64,000 nt of DNA from GCA-2732755 sp965228265 (GCA_965228265.1 OZ245804.1:682001-746000); one strand, 5' to 3'. Counted from the stretch's first letter, positions 1-9,376 are shown. Translations and numbers: made by a program. Notes: generated from the sequence alone by a model not told the origin.

Positions 1-217
1 CGCGGAGAAGCGCCTCTTCCCGGCGATCAACCTCGCGGCCAGCGGCACTCGCAAGGACGAGCTGCTGCTCGAGGATCAGGAACAGAAGACCGTGACGGCT
101 CTGCGCCGGCGCCTCCTCAACATGAAGCCGGAGAACCAGGTCGAGCAGCTGCTGGCGGCGCTCAAGCGGTTCCCGACGAATGAGGAATTGGTGGCGATTA
201 CCGCGTCGAAGGGCTGA
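1..217 (+). CDS. rho: Transcription termination factor Rho, C-terminal fragment
   Basis: This is the last 71 codons of a gene that enters from the left edge, read from base 2 to the TGA at 215-217. The peptide begins AEKRLFPAINLAASGTRKDE, which matches the conserved C-terminal part of the RecA-like domain of Rho (AEKR.FPAI....SGTRKEELL in E. coli). Rho is the hexameric RNA-dependent ATPase that releases RNA polymerase at factor-dependent terminators. The RNA-binding domain and the Walker motifs lie outside the window. The identification rests on the very conserved SGTRK(D/E)ELL stretch and on the stop position typical for the family. Confidence 0.93.
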   Translation, partial: AEKRLFPAINLAASGTRKDELLLEDQEQKTVTALRRRLLNMKPENQVEQLLAALKRFPTNEELVAITASKG

Positions 218-234
218 GCCCGCTTACTCAGGCC

Positions 235-1413
235 TCAATCAAATGCGATGTTCTTGGTGGGTTCAGCACCCACGCCAATTGCCGCCTCGCGCATGGCTTT
301 ACGAGCTGCATCTGTATTGTAAATTGCTAGTATCATCTCGGAAATCGTTGTTGCGCTTTCTCGCTCACCTTTGATCAGACTGGCGGCGTAAAAACGCGAC
401 ATTTCTTCGATAAAGTTCTCGCGGCTTGCCTCAGTCAACACCTCAGGGAGAGACTGAAACGATCTGCTGTTGACATGAAGGCGATGGGAGTTTGCTTCCT
501 GTCCCGCACGAAGAACAGGGTCGATGATCTCGGCGAAGAGATCCATCCTCGAAGCTTCCTTCAGAGCGTCCTCGATAATGAGGCGCATGGGTGAGACGAG
601 CGGTAGATTCGCGGCTTGCTCGATATTCCGCTCGACCCAGGCAATCGTGCCGGCCTCATCCCCGATCGCATGGTTGAGGAACGCCCAGTCACAGAGACGC
701 CCCCAAGTGACATTGCCGGCCTTGAGGTGCTCAAGGTTCTTGTTGCGGAAAGTCTCCAGTTCGTTGCGCAGAATCTCATCCTGATCGGCGACGTTCTTCA
801 TCATGAAGCCCCCGATGCCGGGATGACGTGATGGATTGATGACTGATAGACCTTTCCTGTCGGCCTCGCGAAAGATTGCGAGGTACACATCTCGCGCCGA
901 TGCCGTGTCGCCCTTGCTGAAGTGATCGCCTGCGTCTTCAAGCTGCTCTTCCACGTGCTGGTGCCACAACTCCGCCTCGCGTTCGGCGTGGTTCTGCGCC
1001 AGGAACTCACCCGATTCCGCTCGCTCAAGGAAGTCCTTAAACTCCACCGAGCCGTGATAGCCTATGACGCGCCCGACTTCTTCCTCGCCGCGGTACACCA
1101 CGATTGTCGGCATTGCAGTGATCCCGAATTCCTGCGATAAATCGCTCTGCTCATCCACATCGATGGGTGTCACGAGCGCGAACTCATCGAGCCAGCCGAC
1201 GACGGAATCATCGACCCATGTCGTCTTCTTCATCTGCTGGCAGGGCGGGCACCACGAGGCGGTGAAATAGAGCACGTGCAGCTTCTCACCCTCAATTGCC
1301 GCTGCCCGGTCCGCCTCGTACCCAGCCTTCGAGAACACCTCTGGCTCGGCGCGGGCCGCTCCGGTGAGGACAACAAGGCCGATCAACAGTGCCGAGAGAG
1401 TGTGCATCAACAT
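235..1413 (-). CDS. Exported thioredoxin-family protein (paralogue 1 of 3)
   Basis: The predicted 392-residue protein starts with a signal peptide (MLMHTLSALLIGLVVLTGAARA) followed by a thioredoxin-like fold. The redox motif is WCPPC, with cysteines at about residues 55 and 58 inside YFTASWCPPCQQMKKTTW. The cis-proline region reads AMPTIVVY. The remaining two thirds has no motif I recognise and looks helical. I chose the ATG at 1413 because a GGAG lies about seven bases upstream; a TTG at 1440 would add nine residues. The first 75 residues are almost the same as in the next gene upstream, with only 78 bases between the two coding regions, so these are tandem duplicates probably in one operon. 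It is likely a thiol-disulfide protein acting outside the cytoplasm; its partner is unknown. Confidence 0.85.
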   Translation of the reverse strand: MLMHTLSALLIGLVVLTGAARAEPEVFSKAGYEADRAAAIEGEKLHVLYFTASWCPPCQQMKKTTWVDDSVVGWLDEFALVTPIDVDEQSDLSQEFGITAMPTIVVYRGEEEVGRVIGYHGSVEFKDFLERAESGEFLAQNHAEREAELWHQHVEEQLEDAGDHFSKGDTASARDVYLAIFREADRKGLSVINPSRHPGIGGFMMKNVADQDEILRNELETFRNKNLEHLKAGNVTWGRLCDWAFLNHAIGDEAGTIAWVERNIEQAANLPLVSPMRLIIEDALKEASRMDLFAEIIDPVLRAGQEANSHRLHVNSRSFQSLPEVLTEASRENFIEEMSRFYAASLIKGERESATTISEMILAIYNTDAARKAMREAAIGVGAEPTKNIAFD

Positions 1414-1491
1414 GAAAAGACTCCGCTTGCTGGGGTGCAAGCGGAGTCTATCAGAGTTTGGGTTCGTTCAGATAATCGTGTATCAGATTGA

Positions 1492-2649
1492 TCAGTCGCT
1501 GATCTGGATCGGCTCGACACCGGCCCGCTTGGCGGCGGCGTCGATGGCGGCCTGGTCTTTGCTCGTTTCGCCGCCCGGGAAGAGCCGAGCGATCGCCTTG
1601 GCCTTGGCCTGCTCGCCCCGAGAGAGCGCCATGGCGACGGCGTCGGCGACGTGGCGTCGCAGAAGATCCGTCTGGCCTGATTCGAACGCGCCGGCGAGCG
1701 ATGCGTCGAGATCCTTCATCGCCTTGCCCGCGGACTTGCTCGCCGAGGAGAGCAGCATCCGGGCGTGCATCACCGGGTCGCCCGCGAGGTCGTTGGCCTC
1801 GGCGTACTTGCCGACCTCGGTCAGCACCTGCACCGCGAGGTACTTGTTGCGCTCGATCACCGCAGCCGTCTGTGGCGAGGCGAGGCGCTCCTCGATCCAC
1901 GCGGCGGCCTGATCCTGCAAGCCCGCGATCGGTGCCAACTGCAGGTACTCACGCACGTCGTTCATGTTCGCGGCATCCGAGCCCACACGCTCGGCGAGCT
2001 GCTTGACGCGTTCGGCAAGCTCGGACTTGAGGGCCGAGTCGGTGCTGGCAAGCTCGGCGAGGCGGGGAAGCAGGACGCTGCCGGTGACACCAAAGCCTGT
2101 GGTGTCCTTGCGGGCCTGCGTGTTGTACATGTCGATCGCTTCTTTGGCGCTCAGCCCCGCGCCCGCCTCGGCAGGTGCGATGAGCTTGTCGCTGTCGGCG
2201 CCCGGCGCGGGCCTGGAGGTCGCGGCCTTGCGGGCCGGGTCGAGGTGCGACGCGCGGAAGCCATCGAGCCAGTCGTGGAACTTGCCGGGCGACTGGTAGC
2301 CGAGCGTGCGTCCGATCTCCTCATCGCCCAGCAGGACGACAATGGTCGGAATGCTGCGGACGCGATACTCCGTTGCGAGCGCGCGGTTCTCGTCGATGTC
2401 GATGGGCGTGACGATCGCGTTGGCGTCGGCCCAGCTCTCGATTTTCTCATCGACCCAGGTCTCGGCTTTCATCTTCTTGCAGGGCGGGCACCAGGTCGCG
2501 GTGAAGTAAGCCACCTGCAGCTTCTGGCCCGCGATCGCGGCCTGCTGGTCGGCCTTGAAGCCGGACTTGGAGAAAATCTCGGGCTCAGCCAGCGCCGGGG
2601 CGGCTGCGAGTCCGAGAAGAGAAAGAACAAGAACCAGTATCCGTTTCAT
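1492..2649 (-). CDS. Exported thioredoxin-family protein (paralogue 2 of 3)
   Basis: This 385-residue protein has a clear signal peptide (MKRILVLVLSLLGLAAAPALA) and then a thioredoxin-like domain with YFTATWCPPCKKMKAETW, cysteines at residues 54 and 57, and a RSIPTIVVL cis-proline segment near residue 107. The C-terminal 240 residues are an alanine-rich, probably alpha-helical region without a recognised family. It is a close paralogue of the gene just downstream over the signal peptide and thioredoxin part and diverges afterwards. Gene order and same strand suggest co-transcription with it. Expected role is thiol-disulfide exchange in the periplasm-like space; substrate unknown. Confidence 0.85.
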   Translation of the reverse strand: MKRILVLVLSLLGLAAAPALAEPEIFSKSGFKADQQAAIAGQKLQVAYFTATWCPPCKKMKAETWVDEKIESWADANAIVTPIDIDENRALATEYRVRSIPTIVVLLGDEEIGRTLGYQSPGKFHDWLDGFRASHLDPARKAATSRPAPGADSDKLIAPAEAGAGLSAKEAIDMYNTQARKDTTGFGVTGSVLLPRLAELASTDSALKSELAERVKQLAERVGSDAANMNDVREYLQLAPIAGLQDQAAAWIEERLASPQTAAVIERNKYLAVQVLTEVGKYAEANDLAGDPVMHARMLLSSASKSAGKAMKDLDASLAGAFESGQTDLLRRHVADAVAMALSRGEQAKAKAIARLFPGGETSKDQAAIDAAAKRAGVEPIQISD

Positions 2650-2715
2650 ATCCGAAGCTCCGAGGGTCTGTTTGGCGCAACGTGGCCAGTGTACCCAACG
2701 GGCCCCGGGGGCCGG

Positions 2716-4224
2716 CTATTCCCGCACACGGATCTCGAGAAGTTCCCCAGAATCCGCCTCCTGTTGCTCGAGGGCCCACCGGAGATGCTCGGCGATCTTC
2801 GATGGTGAGCCGTCGTCAGAGAGGTAGTCCCGATGCCAGGGCCTCGGGTGTCCCACGACAAGGGCGCCGGCCACGATGGCGGGGCCGACGTCTGTGCCCA
2901 GACGCTCGATCGCCTGCCGGGCCACGGCCCGGGCTTCGCTCTCGAGCCCTTCCTCGAGCATCCTCGCGTGCAGCAGGACAGCCTGATCCGTCGCGAGCCG
3001 ACGCAACTCGGGTTTGGCGATGTCGCTCTTCTCATGCTCGTAGTTGAGGATCAGCCTATTGAGCGTGTCACGCTCCTCTGCGGGCAGGGCGAGGCGTTCC
3101 ATGATTTCACACTCGGTCTCGGCGATCATGAGCAGCACGCGGCGTTCGTCGCGGGGCATGAGCGAGCCGAAGTGATCGCTGTTGATGCGGTAGTCGAGCT
3201 CGCTTAGTTGCGCGAGCGGGTCGCCGGTCACCGCGGCGAGCCTGATCCAATCGGCAAACTCATCGAGTGTTTCGAGGCCGATGCGCTTTGCCGACTCGTA
3301 CTTCATGTCGTTGAAACGTTCTTCGAAGTTCTCCCATCGATGGACGAGCTGCTGCACATCGGCTGCGACGAGTTTGCGAATCGCGGGGCCGAAGTCGGGG
3401 TCGCGCTGGGCGCCGCGTTCCCAGAGCCAGGTGTAAGTGGCCGCCGAGCCGAAACGATCGCCGAGCTCCGCTTGCGTTCGGGCGAGGTTGATCACGCTGA
3501 AGACGTCGTCCGGGTACTCGGTGCGTTCATCGCCGAAACGGTTCGCGGCGGCGTCCTCGATCTCAGAGAAGTACGTCTTCGCCTCTGCTTCCAGTGGCGA
3601 GTTGCGCAGCTCGTGGAGGCCGAACCAGACAGGTTCTTTCGCCCTGATCCGATCGAACTGGAACTCGAGCTCGAAAACGGCCCAGGTCATGGATGTGCCG
3701 ATGTCGTTGTCTTTGCCTGCGCTCGGTGCTCCGAAGTTGCTGCAGGGCGAGAGCCGGCACACGGAGACGGCGCTGAACAACTGGCCGTTGAGAAAGATCC
3801 CCATGGAAGGTGTGTACCACGCAAGCTGAGCTTGCTCGTGTGGCTGCACCCCGTCCTCCAGATTGAGCTTGCGCTTCTCGCATCGGTAGAGTGCGGCATT
3901 GGCGATCTGTTCGGCCAGTTTCTGATCTTCGGGGCCAAGATGCAGGATGATCGCGTGCTGCTTCAGCCAGAACCGCAACAACCGGTCCCGCTGAGCAGAC
4001 TCAATGCTGGCGTTTGAGCGATCGGGGTCGGCGTACGGGATGGACCGCGAATCGACGTAGAGGACGAGCAGCTTGGATTGAGCGATCGATTCGTCGAACG
4101 CCTCCTGGAGGGATAAGTCGTCGAACAGATCGCCGAACGCGTCGTTGGTGATCTGGGCATTGCTGATCTGGGAATAGCAGGCGTGCGCGCAGAGCAGCCC
4201 ACAAAGCATGATGAATCGTCTCAT
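2716..4224 (-). CDS. Exported protein with degenerate thioredoxin-like domain (paralogue 3 of 3)
   Basis: The 502-residue product starts with a short hydrophobic signal (MRRFIMLCGLLCAHACYSQ). Residues about 38-110 (LSLQEAFDESIAQSKLLVLY...) follow the pattern of thioredoxin-like proteins in which an 'eAl..Ak..kk.llvy' helix-strand precedes the active site, but the CxxC position is replaced by VDSRSIPYADP, so no redox cysteine pair is present. Residues about 120-150 still resemble the cis-proline strand (WYTPSMGIFLNGQ). The rest is helical. It sits 66 bases upstream of the two active-site-bearing paralogues on the same strand. I infer a redox-dead member of the same group; the assignment to the fold is by pattern only. 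Confidence 0.6.
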   Translation of the reverse strand: MRRFIMLCGLLCAHACYSQISNAQITNDAFGDLFDDLSLQEAFDESIAQSKLLVLYVDSRSIPYADPDRSNASIESAQRDRLLRFWLKQHAIILHLGPEDQKLAEQIANAALYRCEKRKLNLEDGVQPHEQAQLAWYTPSMGIFLNGQLFSAVSVCRLSPCSNFGAPSAGKDNDIGTSMTWAVFELEFQFDRIRAKEPVWFGLHELRNSPLEAEAKTYFSEIEDAAANRFGDERTEYPDDVFSVINLARTQAELGDRFGSAATYTWLWERGAQRDPDFGPAIRKLVAADVQQLVHRWENFEERFNDMKYESAKRIGLETLDEFADWIRLAAVTGDPLAQLSELDYRINSDHFGSLMPRDERRVLLMIAETECEIMERLALPAEERDTLNRLILNYEHEKSDIAKPELRRLATDQAVLLHARMLEEGLESEARAVARQAIERLGTDVGPAIVAGALVVGHPRPWHRDYLSDDGSPSKIAEHLRWALEQQEADSGELLEIRVRE

Positions 4225-4267
4225 GCTCTTTCAGACGCGGCTTGGCGCGATCGGTTCCCCTCTGGCT

Positions 4268-6409
4268 TTAGAAATCGCAGCCGCGGTTGAAATTCCCCAC
4301 CCAGGCCGAGAAGTCGGCGGGGGAGACGATGCCGTCGCGGTTCTGGTCGGCGATGAAGGCGAGATTCAGGTTGTAAGCCTGCACCCACGCGCTGAAGTCC
4401 GCCGCGGAAACAATGCCGTCGAAGTTGGTATCGGCGAGGCACGGCTCGGCGTCGGGGTCGTAGTAGTTGATCGTGATGGTGCCCGTGTCGCTCGTGCCGT
4501 TGGAGGTGACGCGGTAGGTGATCTGATCGGTGCCCGTGGCACCGGCGTTGGCTTCGACGATGCGGAAACGCCCCGAGCCGCTGAGCACGGTGCCCTGGGT
4601 TGGCCCAGAAAGGATCGCAAAGCTCGGCTCGTCGAGCTCAGTTTCGTGGAGGGCGGGGAGTTCGAGGATGAACGCGTGCCCGGGTTTGACGGTTTTGGTG
4701 AAGTCGTAGGCCGTGGGCCCGCCCGTGCCGCTCGGCGGGTTGGTGTTGTCGACATTGACGATGAAGGGTTCGGAGCGTGCGGTTGAGCCGTCGGCGAAGT
4801 CAACCTCGACGCGCAGGCGGGCCGGGCCGGCACCGACGATCTCGCCGCGGGTCCCGATCTGTCCTCTTCCCGGGATGGCAGCCACGACGCGTTCGTTATG
4901 GAGCAACCTGGATTCGAGCACGTTCTGATCGTTCGTATCGATGAACATATCGATGGTGCCGGAGCGGTCGATGTTCGAAGCGGGCGGCGTAACGCCGAGG
5001 ATCTTGCCGTGGTTGATGGTGATAAACGAGCCGACCCATTCGCCCTGCGTCGCGACGAGCGTGTCGTCGTAGGCGACGACGCGGAGTTCGTGCCAGCCGT
5101 CGTCGAGGTTGCCTGTTCGAATGACGAGCGCTGTCCCGTTCGGGTCACTGGCGCGCAGGATGCCGTCGACGTAAACATCGAACTTCGCGATGCCCGCGGT
5201 CGGGTGCGTGGTGGTCGCTGACGGGTTGAGTGTGAAGTTCCCGGTGACGGGCCCGGTCGGGACGCCTCCCGGATTGACGACGGGGATGTGCGCGAAGGGT
5301 CGACAGAGCGGGTCGCCGTACATCATGCCCTGGAAGGGCACGGCCTGGAGCGAGCGCAAACACGCCTCGCCCAGCGTGAGCCCGCTGAAATACATCGAGT
5401 GCATGTAAGCGCTCGGGAACTTATTGGGATAGTTGCAGGGTTCCTGCACGGCTCCGAACGAGCCGACAGCGCCCTTGGTGATCCACTCTGAGAGCTTGGT
5501 CTGAGAGGTGTCGGTGAACGTTGCCGCGAAGCTGGTGAGATGATCGGCGAACGCACCGGGCGCGAAGGTGAAGTCCGCTCCGACGATGTCGTCGTTGGCA
5601 AAGCCGGACATCGCGCCTGTCACCACCTCCCCGCCTGAGGGCAGGTTCTGCCCAGTCGTCCGGAGCGCCGAGCCGCCCGCGGCGTTGATCCTGTTCGCTG
5701 CCGCGGTGTAGAGCGAATGCCGCGGCCCGGAGCGGGCGGCGTCGTTGGTCTGGAGAAAGCGGAACGTCCCGGTCGGGAACGTGCCGTCGGCGCTCACCGA
5801 CGTGTCGATGAGGGAAAGGATTTCCTCGAGCGTGTTCCCGTTCGGGCCGGTGTAACCGAGAGCGCACGCGATGTACGGACGCCCGTTGAGCTGTCCGGGT
5901 CCCGGGTTGCCGCCGGTGTATGTTGTTCCGTTATCGAATTCGCGGGGCTCACCATCGCTGCTGAAGTAGCCGTTGGAGAGCAGCGACGTGACGCCACCCT
6001 CGACGAGGCTCACGAACCTGGTCGTCGTGTACGCGCCGGTGGTGCTGAAGAGGCTCACGGGTGAGCATCCGTCGGACACATACCCCGGCGCGTTCATGCG
6101 GAAGTGCGTCCCAGCGGGCAGGATGAGGTAGTCGATGCTGTTCTCGTTGCGGTGGTTGGCGATCGTGCCGAGCACGGCGGGCACGCGGGTGGCGATGAAG
6201 TCGCTGTACCCGTTCGGGTCCGGGTCGAAGTAGGTCAGCCCGGTCGAGGGGACGCCGCGCGCGTTCGCGTAGTAGTTCGAGGTGTGCAGGCTCTCGGGAT
6301 CGTTCGGGTTGACGATGATCAGGGCTTCGTGTGCCTGAGCCCGGGCCAGACCGGTGCACGCAATGATGGCAGCCGCGGCCGCGGCCGATCGCTTCGTCGG
6401 CGTCAACAT
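4268..6409 (-). CDS. TIGR03790-like secreted protein with Ig-like domains and GC-type dockerin tail
   Basis: The 713-residue protein has a signal peptide (MLTPTKRSAAAAAAIIACTGLARAQA) and an N-terminal region starting EALIIVNPNDPESLHTSNYY, which resembles the TIGR03790 family of large secreted proteins of unknown function found in planctomycetes. Around residues 400-500 there is an Ig-like segment (KFDVYVDGILR...WHELRVVAYDD) and around 560-650 a second beta-rich domain. The C-terminus is a paired EF-hand dockerin tail ending GCDF. In this tail the two inner cysteines are absent (FIADQN and DGIVSPAD), unlike most neighbours. I placed the start at 6409 because a GGAG precedes it and the signal peptide begins there. 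Family name is moderately sure; function unknown. Confidence 0.75.
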   Translation of the reverse strand: MLTPTKRSAAAAAAIIACTGLARAQAHEALIIVNPNDPESLHTSNYYANARGVPSTGLTYFDPDPNGYSDFIATRVPAVLGTIANHRNENSIDYLILPAGTHFRMNAPGYVSDGCSPVSLFSTTGAYTTTRFVSLVEGGVTSLLSNGYFSSDGEPREFDNGTTYTGGNPGPGQLNGRPYIACALGYTGPNGNTLEEILSLIDTSVSADGTFPTGTFRFLQTNDAARSGPRHSLYTAAANRINAAGGSALRTTGQNLPSGGEVVTGAMSGFANDDIVGADFTFAPGAFADHLTSFAATFTDTSQTKLSEWITKGAVGSFGAVQEPCNYPNKFPSAYMHSMYFSGLTLGEACLRSLQAVPFQGMMYGDPLCRPFAHIPVVNPGGVPTGPVTGNFTLNPSATTTHPTAGIAKFDVYVDGILRASDPNGTALVIRTGNLDDGWHELRVVAYDDTLVATQGEWVGSFITINHGKILGVTPPASNIDRSGTIDMFIDTNDQNVLESRLLHNERVVAAIPGRGQIGTRGEIVGAGPARLRVEVDFADGSTARSEPFIVNVDNTNPPSGTGGPTAYDFTKTVKPGHAFILELPALHETELDEPSFAILSGPTQGTVLSGSGRFRIVEANAGATGTDQITYRVTSNGTSDTGTITINYYDPDAEPCLADTNFDGIVSAADFSAWVQAYNLNLAFIADQNRDGIVSPADFSAWVGNFNRGCDF

Positions 6410-6715
6410 CTTCGGATCTCCATCCTCTTCTTCGTACCCACCAGCTTCTCTATCCTGACACAACTCCCAGAGTGCGCCAAGGCTGTTGTACAACCTTCAG
6501 GCACCACCCTGCCGTTTCATCGCCCCAGACGGCCCAGGCTTGCTTTTCGGACCCGACTGCCTCTGGGTTGCGGCCTGTTCGGTTGCGGAACAGGGGCATA
6601 CCTGTCAACGTACAGAGCAGCACGCCCGCATCCGGGCGAGGGGGTCGGTGCGCTTCCGGGGCATTCCGCCTCCGCACTGTGCGCGAAATTTTCAGAAGAG
6701 CAAGAGGAGCCCGTC
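6410..6715. promoter_or_regulatory. Divergent intergenic region with two inverted repeats
   Basis: This 306-base gap separates two divergent secreted-protein genes and must hold both promoters. It contains a perfect 10-base palindrome GTTGTACAAC at 6485-6494 and an inverted repeat CCTGTTC-N7-GAACAGG at 6574-6594. Both are candidate regulator sites by shape only. An AAGAGGAG ribosome-binding site for the downstream gene lies just before 6716. I see no credible small gene. Confidence 0.35.
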
Positions 6716-8980
6716 GTGAAGAGGACCAGATCATCCATCGCACTCGCGCTCGCGATCATCGCGGGCTCCGCATTCGGGCAGGTGCCCGTCGAGCTCAAGA
6801 GCTACGAGGGCCAGCAGGTCATCCGCGTGACGCACCGCTCGGGCGACGAGCTGGCGCGCGTGCTCGAGCTGACCGAGAGCCTCTGGTCCGAGGGCGTCGG
6901 GCGTGGACCCGTCGATGTGCAGATGAGCCGGGAGAGTGTCGAGCTGCTCCGCAAGGAGGGCATCGAGCTCGAGGTGCTCGTCGAGGATCTTCAGGCCGAC
7001 GTCGAACGCGAGCGGGCGGAGATCGAGGCCCGTCGTGCGGTGGCGCGGCTCGGCGGCGACGCGATCGATTACGCGAACTACTACCCCTTCGACGACCACG
7101 TCGCCTTCATGAATCAGATCGTGAACGAACGGCCGGACCTCGCGTCCATCTCGTCGATCGGGCAGACACTGCAGGGGCGCGACATCTGGACGGTCAACAT
7201 CACCGGGCCGGGCGACGCCTCGAGCAGGCCCCAGGTGGCGATCAACTCGGGCATCCACGCCCGTGAATGGATCACGCCCCCCGCCTCGGCCTACCTCATG
7301 GAAAGCCTCGTGCGCGAGTACGACTCCAACCCGCGCATCCGCAACCTCATGGACACCGTCGACTGGTACGTCACGCCAGTCTTCAACGCCGACGGGTATG
7401 TCTACTCATGGACCACCGAACGCTACTGGCGCAAGAACCGGCGCAACAACGGCGGCGGCTCCTTCGGCGTCGACCTCAACCGCAACTGGGATGTCGACTG
7501 GGGCGGCAACGGCGCCTCGAACGATCCGGACGACGAGACCTACCACGGCCCGGGGCCGTTCTCGGAGCCCGAAACACAGGTGATGCGCGACTTCCTCATG
7601 AGTCTCGACGATCTGCGGGCGCATGTCGATACGCACAGCTACTCGCAGCTCGTGCTGCACGCGCCGGGCACGTTTGCACAGTCTGTGCCGAACGAGTCCG
7701 AGCTCCAGGCTGTGGCGGTGGAGATGTCTGACGCGATCCTGGCGACCAACGGGGCGTTCTACACCCCGCAGCGCGGGCTCGACTTGTACGAAGCCGCGGG
7801 CACCTTTGCCGACTGGACCGGGATTGTGCTCGGCGCGTACGGGTACACCATCGAGGCGAGGCCCACCGGCGGCGGGCTCAACGGCTTCTCGCCCCCCGCT
7901 TCCGAGATCCAGCCCGCGGCCGAGGAGATCACAGCCGCCTATCTCGTGATGGCCGAGCTGCGCACGCAGCCCCTGCGGTTCGTGCTGCCCGAGTCCTCGT
8001 ACGCCAACTTCCAACAGGATGAATCGCGCGCGATCGTCTTCAGCGTGCTCGGCGCACTGAACAACCCGTCAGCCAGCGGCGTCAAGGTCTTTGCACGCCA
8101 GGGGGACTCCGGCTCGTTCACCGAGATCACCGCCACTTCGATGGGCAACGGCATGTACAGCGCCAACCTCAACGCGGGCGACTGCGACACCACCGTCGAG
8201 TTCTACCTCCAGGCCATGACCTCGACGGGCACGACCGTCAACTTCCCCGCCAACGGCATGGCAACACCCATCGTCGCCGACGTCACCGCGGATGTGATCG
8301 CCTTCAGCGACGACGGCGAGACCGACCCGGGCTGGACCGTCTCGGGCAACGCCAGCGACGGGCAGTGGCAGCGGGCCATCCCCGCCAATTTCGATCGCTC
8401 CGACCCCGCCGCGGACTTCGACGGCTCGGGACGGTGCTGGCTCACCGATAACGGCGAGTCCAACTCTGACGTCGACGGCGGCGAAACCATCCTCACAAGC
8501 CCGATCTTCGATGTCTCCACCGGCGGCATCCTGAGCTACGCGTACTGGATGAACGATGCCACCAACACCATCGGTGCCGAGGACTACTTCCGCATGGAAG
8601 TCTCGACCGATGGCGGCTCGAACTGGGCAGTCGCTCGCAACTACTCCGCATCGGGGAGTTGGCGCACCGAGTCGATCGACATCGGATCCGAGTTCGGCAA
8701 CACGAGCCAGCTCCGGATCCGCTTTGCCGCGGCCGAGAACGACCCCGGGGACGTGCTCGAATGTGCTGTCGACGCGATCACGATCATGGTGCCCGGCGAA
8801 TGCGAGACGGCCTGCCTGGCCGACGCCAACGGCGACGGCATCCTGAGCCCGGCGGACTTCAGCGCCTGGGTCGCTGCGTTTAACAGCATGAGCGCGGCCT
8901 GCGACCAAAACAACGACGGCGTCTGCTCGCCAGCCGACTTCAGCGCCTGGGTCGCCAACTACAACGCCGGCTGCAACTGA
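6716..8980 (+). CDS. Secreted zinc carboxypeptidase (M14) with GC-type dockerin tail
   Basis: The 754-residue protein is an M14-family metallocarboxypeptidase that removes C-terminal residues from peptides outside the cell. After a signal peptide (to about residue 21) comes a propeptide-like region to about 115. The catalytic domain has the zinc ligands H181 and E184 in HAREW and H307 in DTHSYS, the substrate-binding stretch GVDLNRNWD near 251-259, and the catalytic glutamate E380 in YTIEARP. Residues about 430-690 are beta-rich domains, and the last 55 residues are the dockerin tail with all four cysteines, ending GCN. The start is a GTG at 6716 with an AGGAG seven to eight bases upstream; longer upstream reading has no signal peptide at its start. 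Confidence 0.93.
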   Translation: MKRTRSSIALALAIIAGSAFGQVPVELKSYEGQQVIRVTHRSGDELARVLELTESLWSEGVGRGPVDVQMSRESVELLRKEGIELEVLVEDLQADVERERAEIEARRAVARLGGDAIDYANYYPFDDHVAFMNQIVNERPDLASISSIGQTLQGRDIWTVNITGPGDASSRPQVAINSGIHAREWITPPASAYLMESLVREYDSNPRIRNLMDTVDWYVTPVFNADGYVYSWTTERYWRKNRRNNGGGSFGVDLNRNWDVDWGGNGASNDPDDETYHGPGPFSEPETQVMRDFLMSLDDLRAHVDTHSYSQLVLHAPGTFAQSVPNESELQAVAVEMSDAILATNGAFYTPQRGLDLYEAAGTFADWTGIVLGAYGYTIEARPTGGGLNGFSPPASEIQPAAEEITAAYLVMAELRTQPLRFVLPESSYANFQQDESRAIVFSVLGALNNPSASGVKVFARQGDSGSFTEITATSMGNGMYSANLNAGDCDTTVEFYLQAMTSTGTTVNFPANGMATPIVADVTADVIAFSDDGETDPGWTVSGNASDGQWQRAIPANFDRSDPAADFDGSGRCWLTDNGESNSDVDGGETILTSPIFDVSTGGILSYAYWMNDATNTIGAEDYFRMEVSTDGGSNWAVARNYSASGSWRTESIDIGSEFGNTSQLRIRFAAAENDPGDVLECAVDAITIMVPGECETACLADANGDGILSPADFSAWVAAFNSMSAACDQNNDGVCSPADFSAWVANYNAGCN

Positions 8981-9015
8981 CACACGCGGCTGACATCCCA
9001 TTTCACCACTGAGTC

Positions 9016-9035
9016 ACCCCCGCTTCGGCGGGGGT
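9016..9035 (+). terminator. Rho-independent terminator after the M14 gene
   Basis: An eight-base-pair stem ACCCCCGC/GCGGGGGT closes a TTCG tetraloop and is followed by TATTCATT. It lies 35 bases after the stop of the carboxypeptidase gene, in the right orientation. Confidence 0.8.
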
Positions 9036-9057
9036 TATTCATTGATGAATACCTATT

Positions 9058-9092
9058 CGCGTTTTTCATGCATAGAACCGCGTTTTGCATAG
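9058..9092. repeat. Imperfect direct repeat, 21-base period
   Basis: CGCGTTTTTCATGCATAG (9058-9075) is followed by CGCGTTTTGCATAG (9079-9092). The CGCG starts are 21 bases apart, about two helical turns, which is a common spacing for tandem regulator binding. It lies upstream of the secreted protease gene. The role is inference only. Confidence 0.35.
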
Positions 9093-9159
9093 TGTCAAAA
9101 TGTATAACAGACCCTTTTTTAGGGGTATAACAAAGCGCAAATTAGCCATATATGCGGGT

Positions 9160-9177
9160 GATTTCCTAGGTGAAATC
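9160..9177. promoter_or_regulatory. Inverted repeat GATTTC-N6-GAAATC
   Basis: A perfect six-base inverted repeat with a six-base centre (CTAGGT) lies about 200 bases upstream of the protease start. The symmetry suits a dimeric DNA-binding protein, but nothing else supports that role. Confidence 0.3.
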
Positions 9178-9376
9178 TTGTCAGGGAAACCCCGGCATCT
9201 TTCAATGCGCTCCCCAGAATTCTGCGTTCATCCGTCGCGGGATTTGTGTGTCGGGGTCGTCATTTCGTTTGCGGATGTACTCGTGCAGTCTGTTCAAAGA
9301 CCCCGCGGACACTCTTCTGAGGGGTGAGTGAGTAGAGGATCGGCGCGGTTCGAGCGCCACCCAGTGGAGATAGAAA

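Larger units (their letters stand above)
8981..9376. promoter_or_regulatory. AT-rich intergenic region
   Basis: This 396-base gap holds a terminator (9016-9035), an imperfect direct repeat (9058-9092), an inverted repeat (9160-9177) and the ribosome-binding site GTGGAGATAGAAA before 9377. The stretch 9040-9180 is clearly richer in A and T than the surrounding genes. A short open frame at 9085-9327 has no recognisable features, and I do not call it a gene. Confidence 0.5.

Noticed and set aside
9085..9327. Open frame of 80 codons in the AT-rich gap before the protease gene
   Set aside because: No ribosome-binding site, no signal or fold pattern, and it overlaps likely control sequences.
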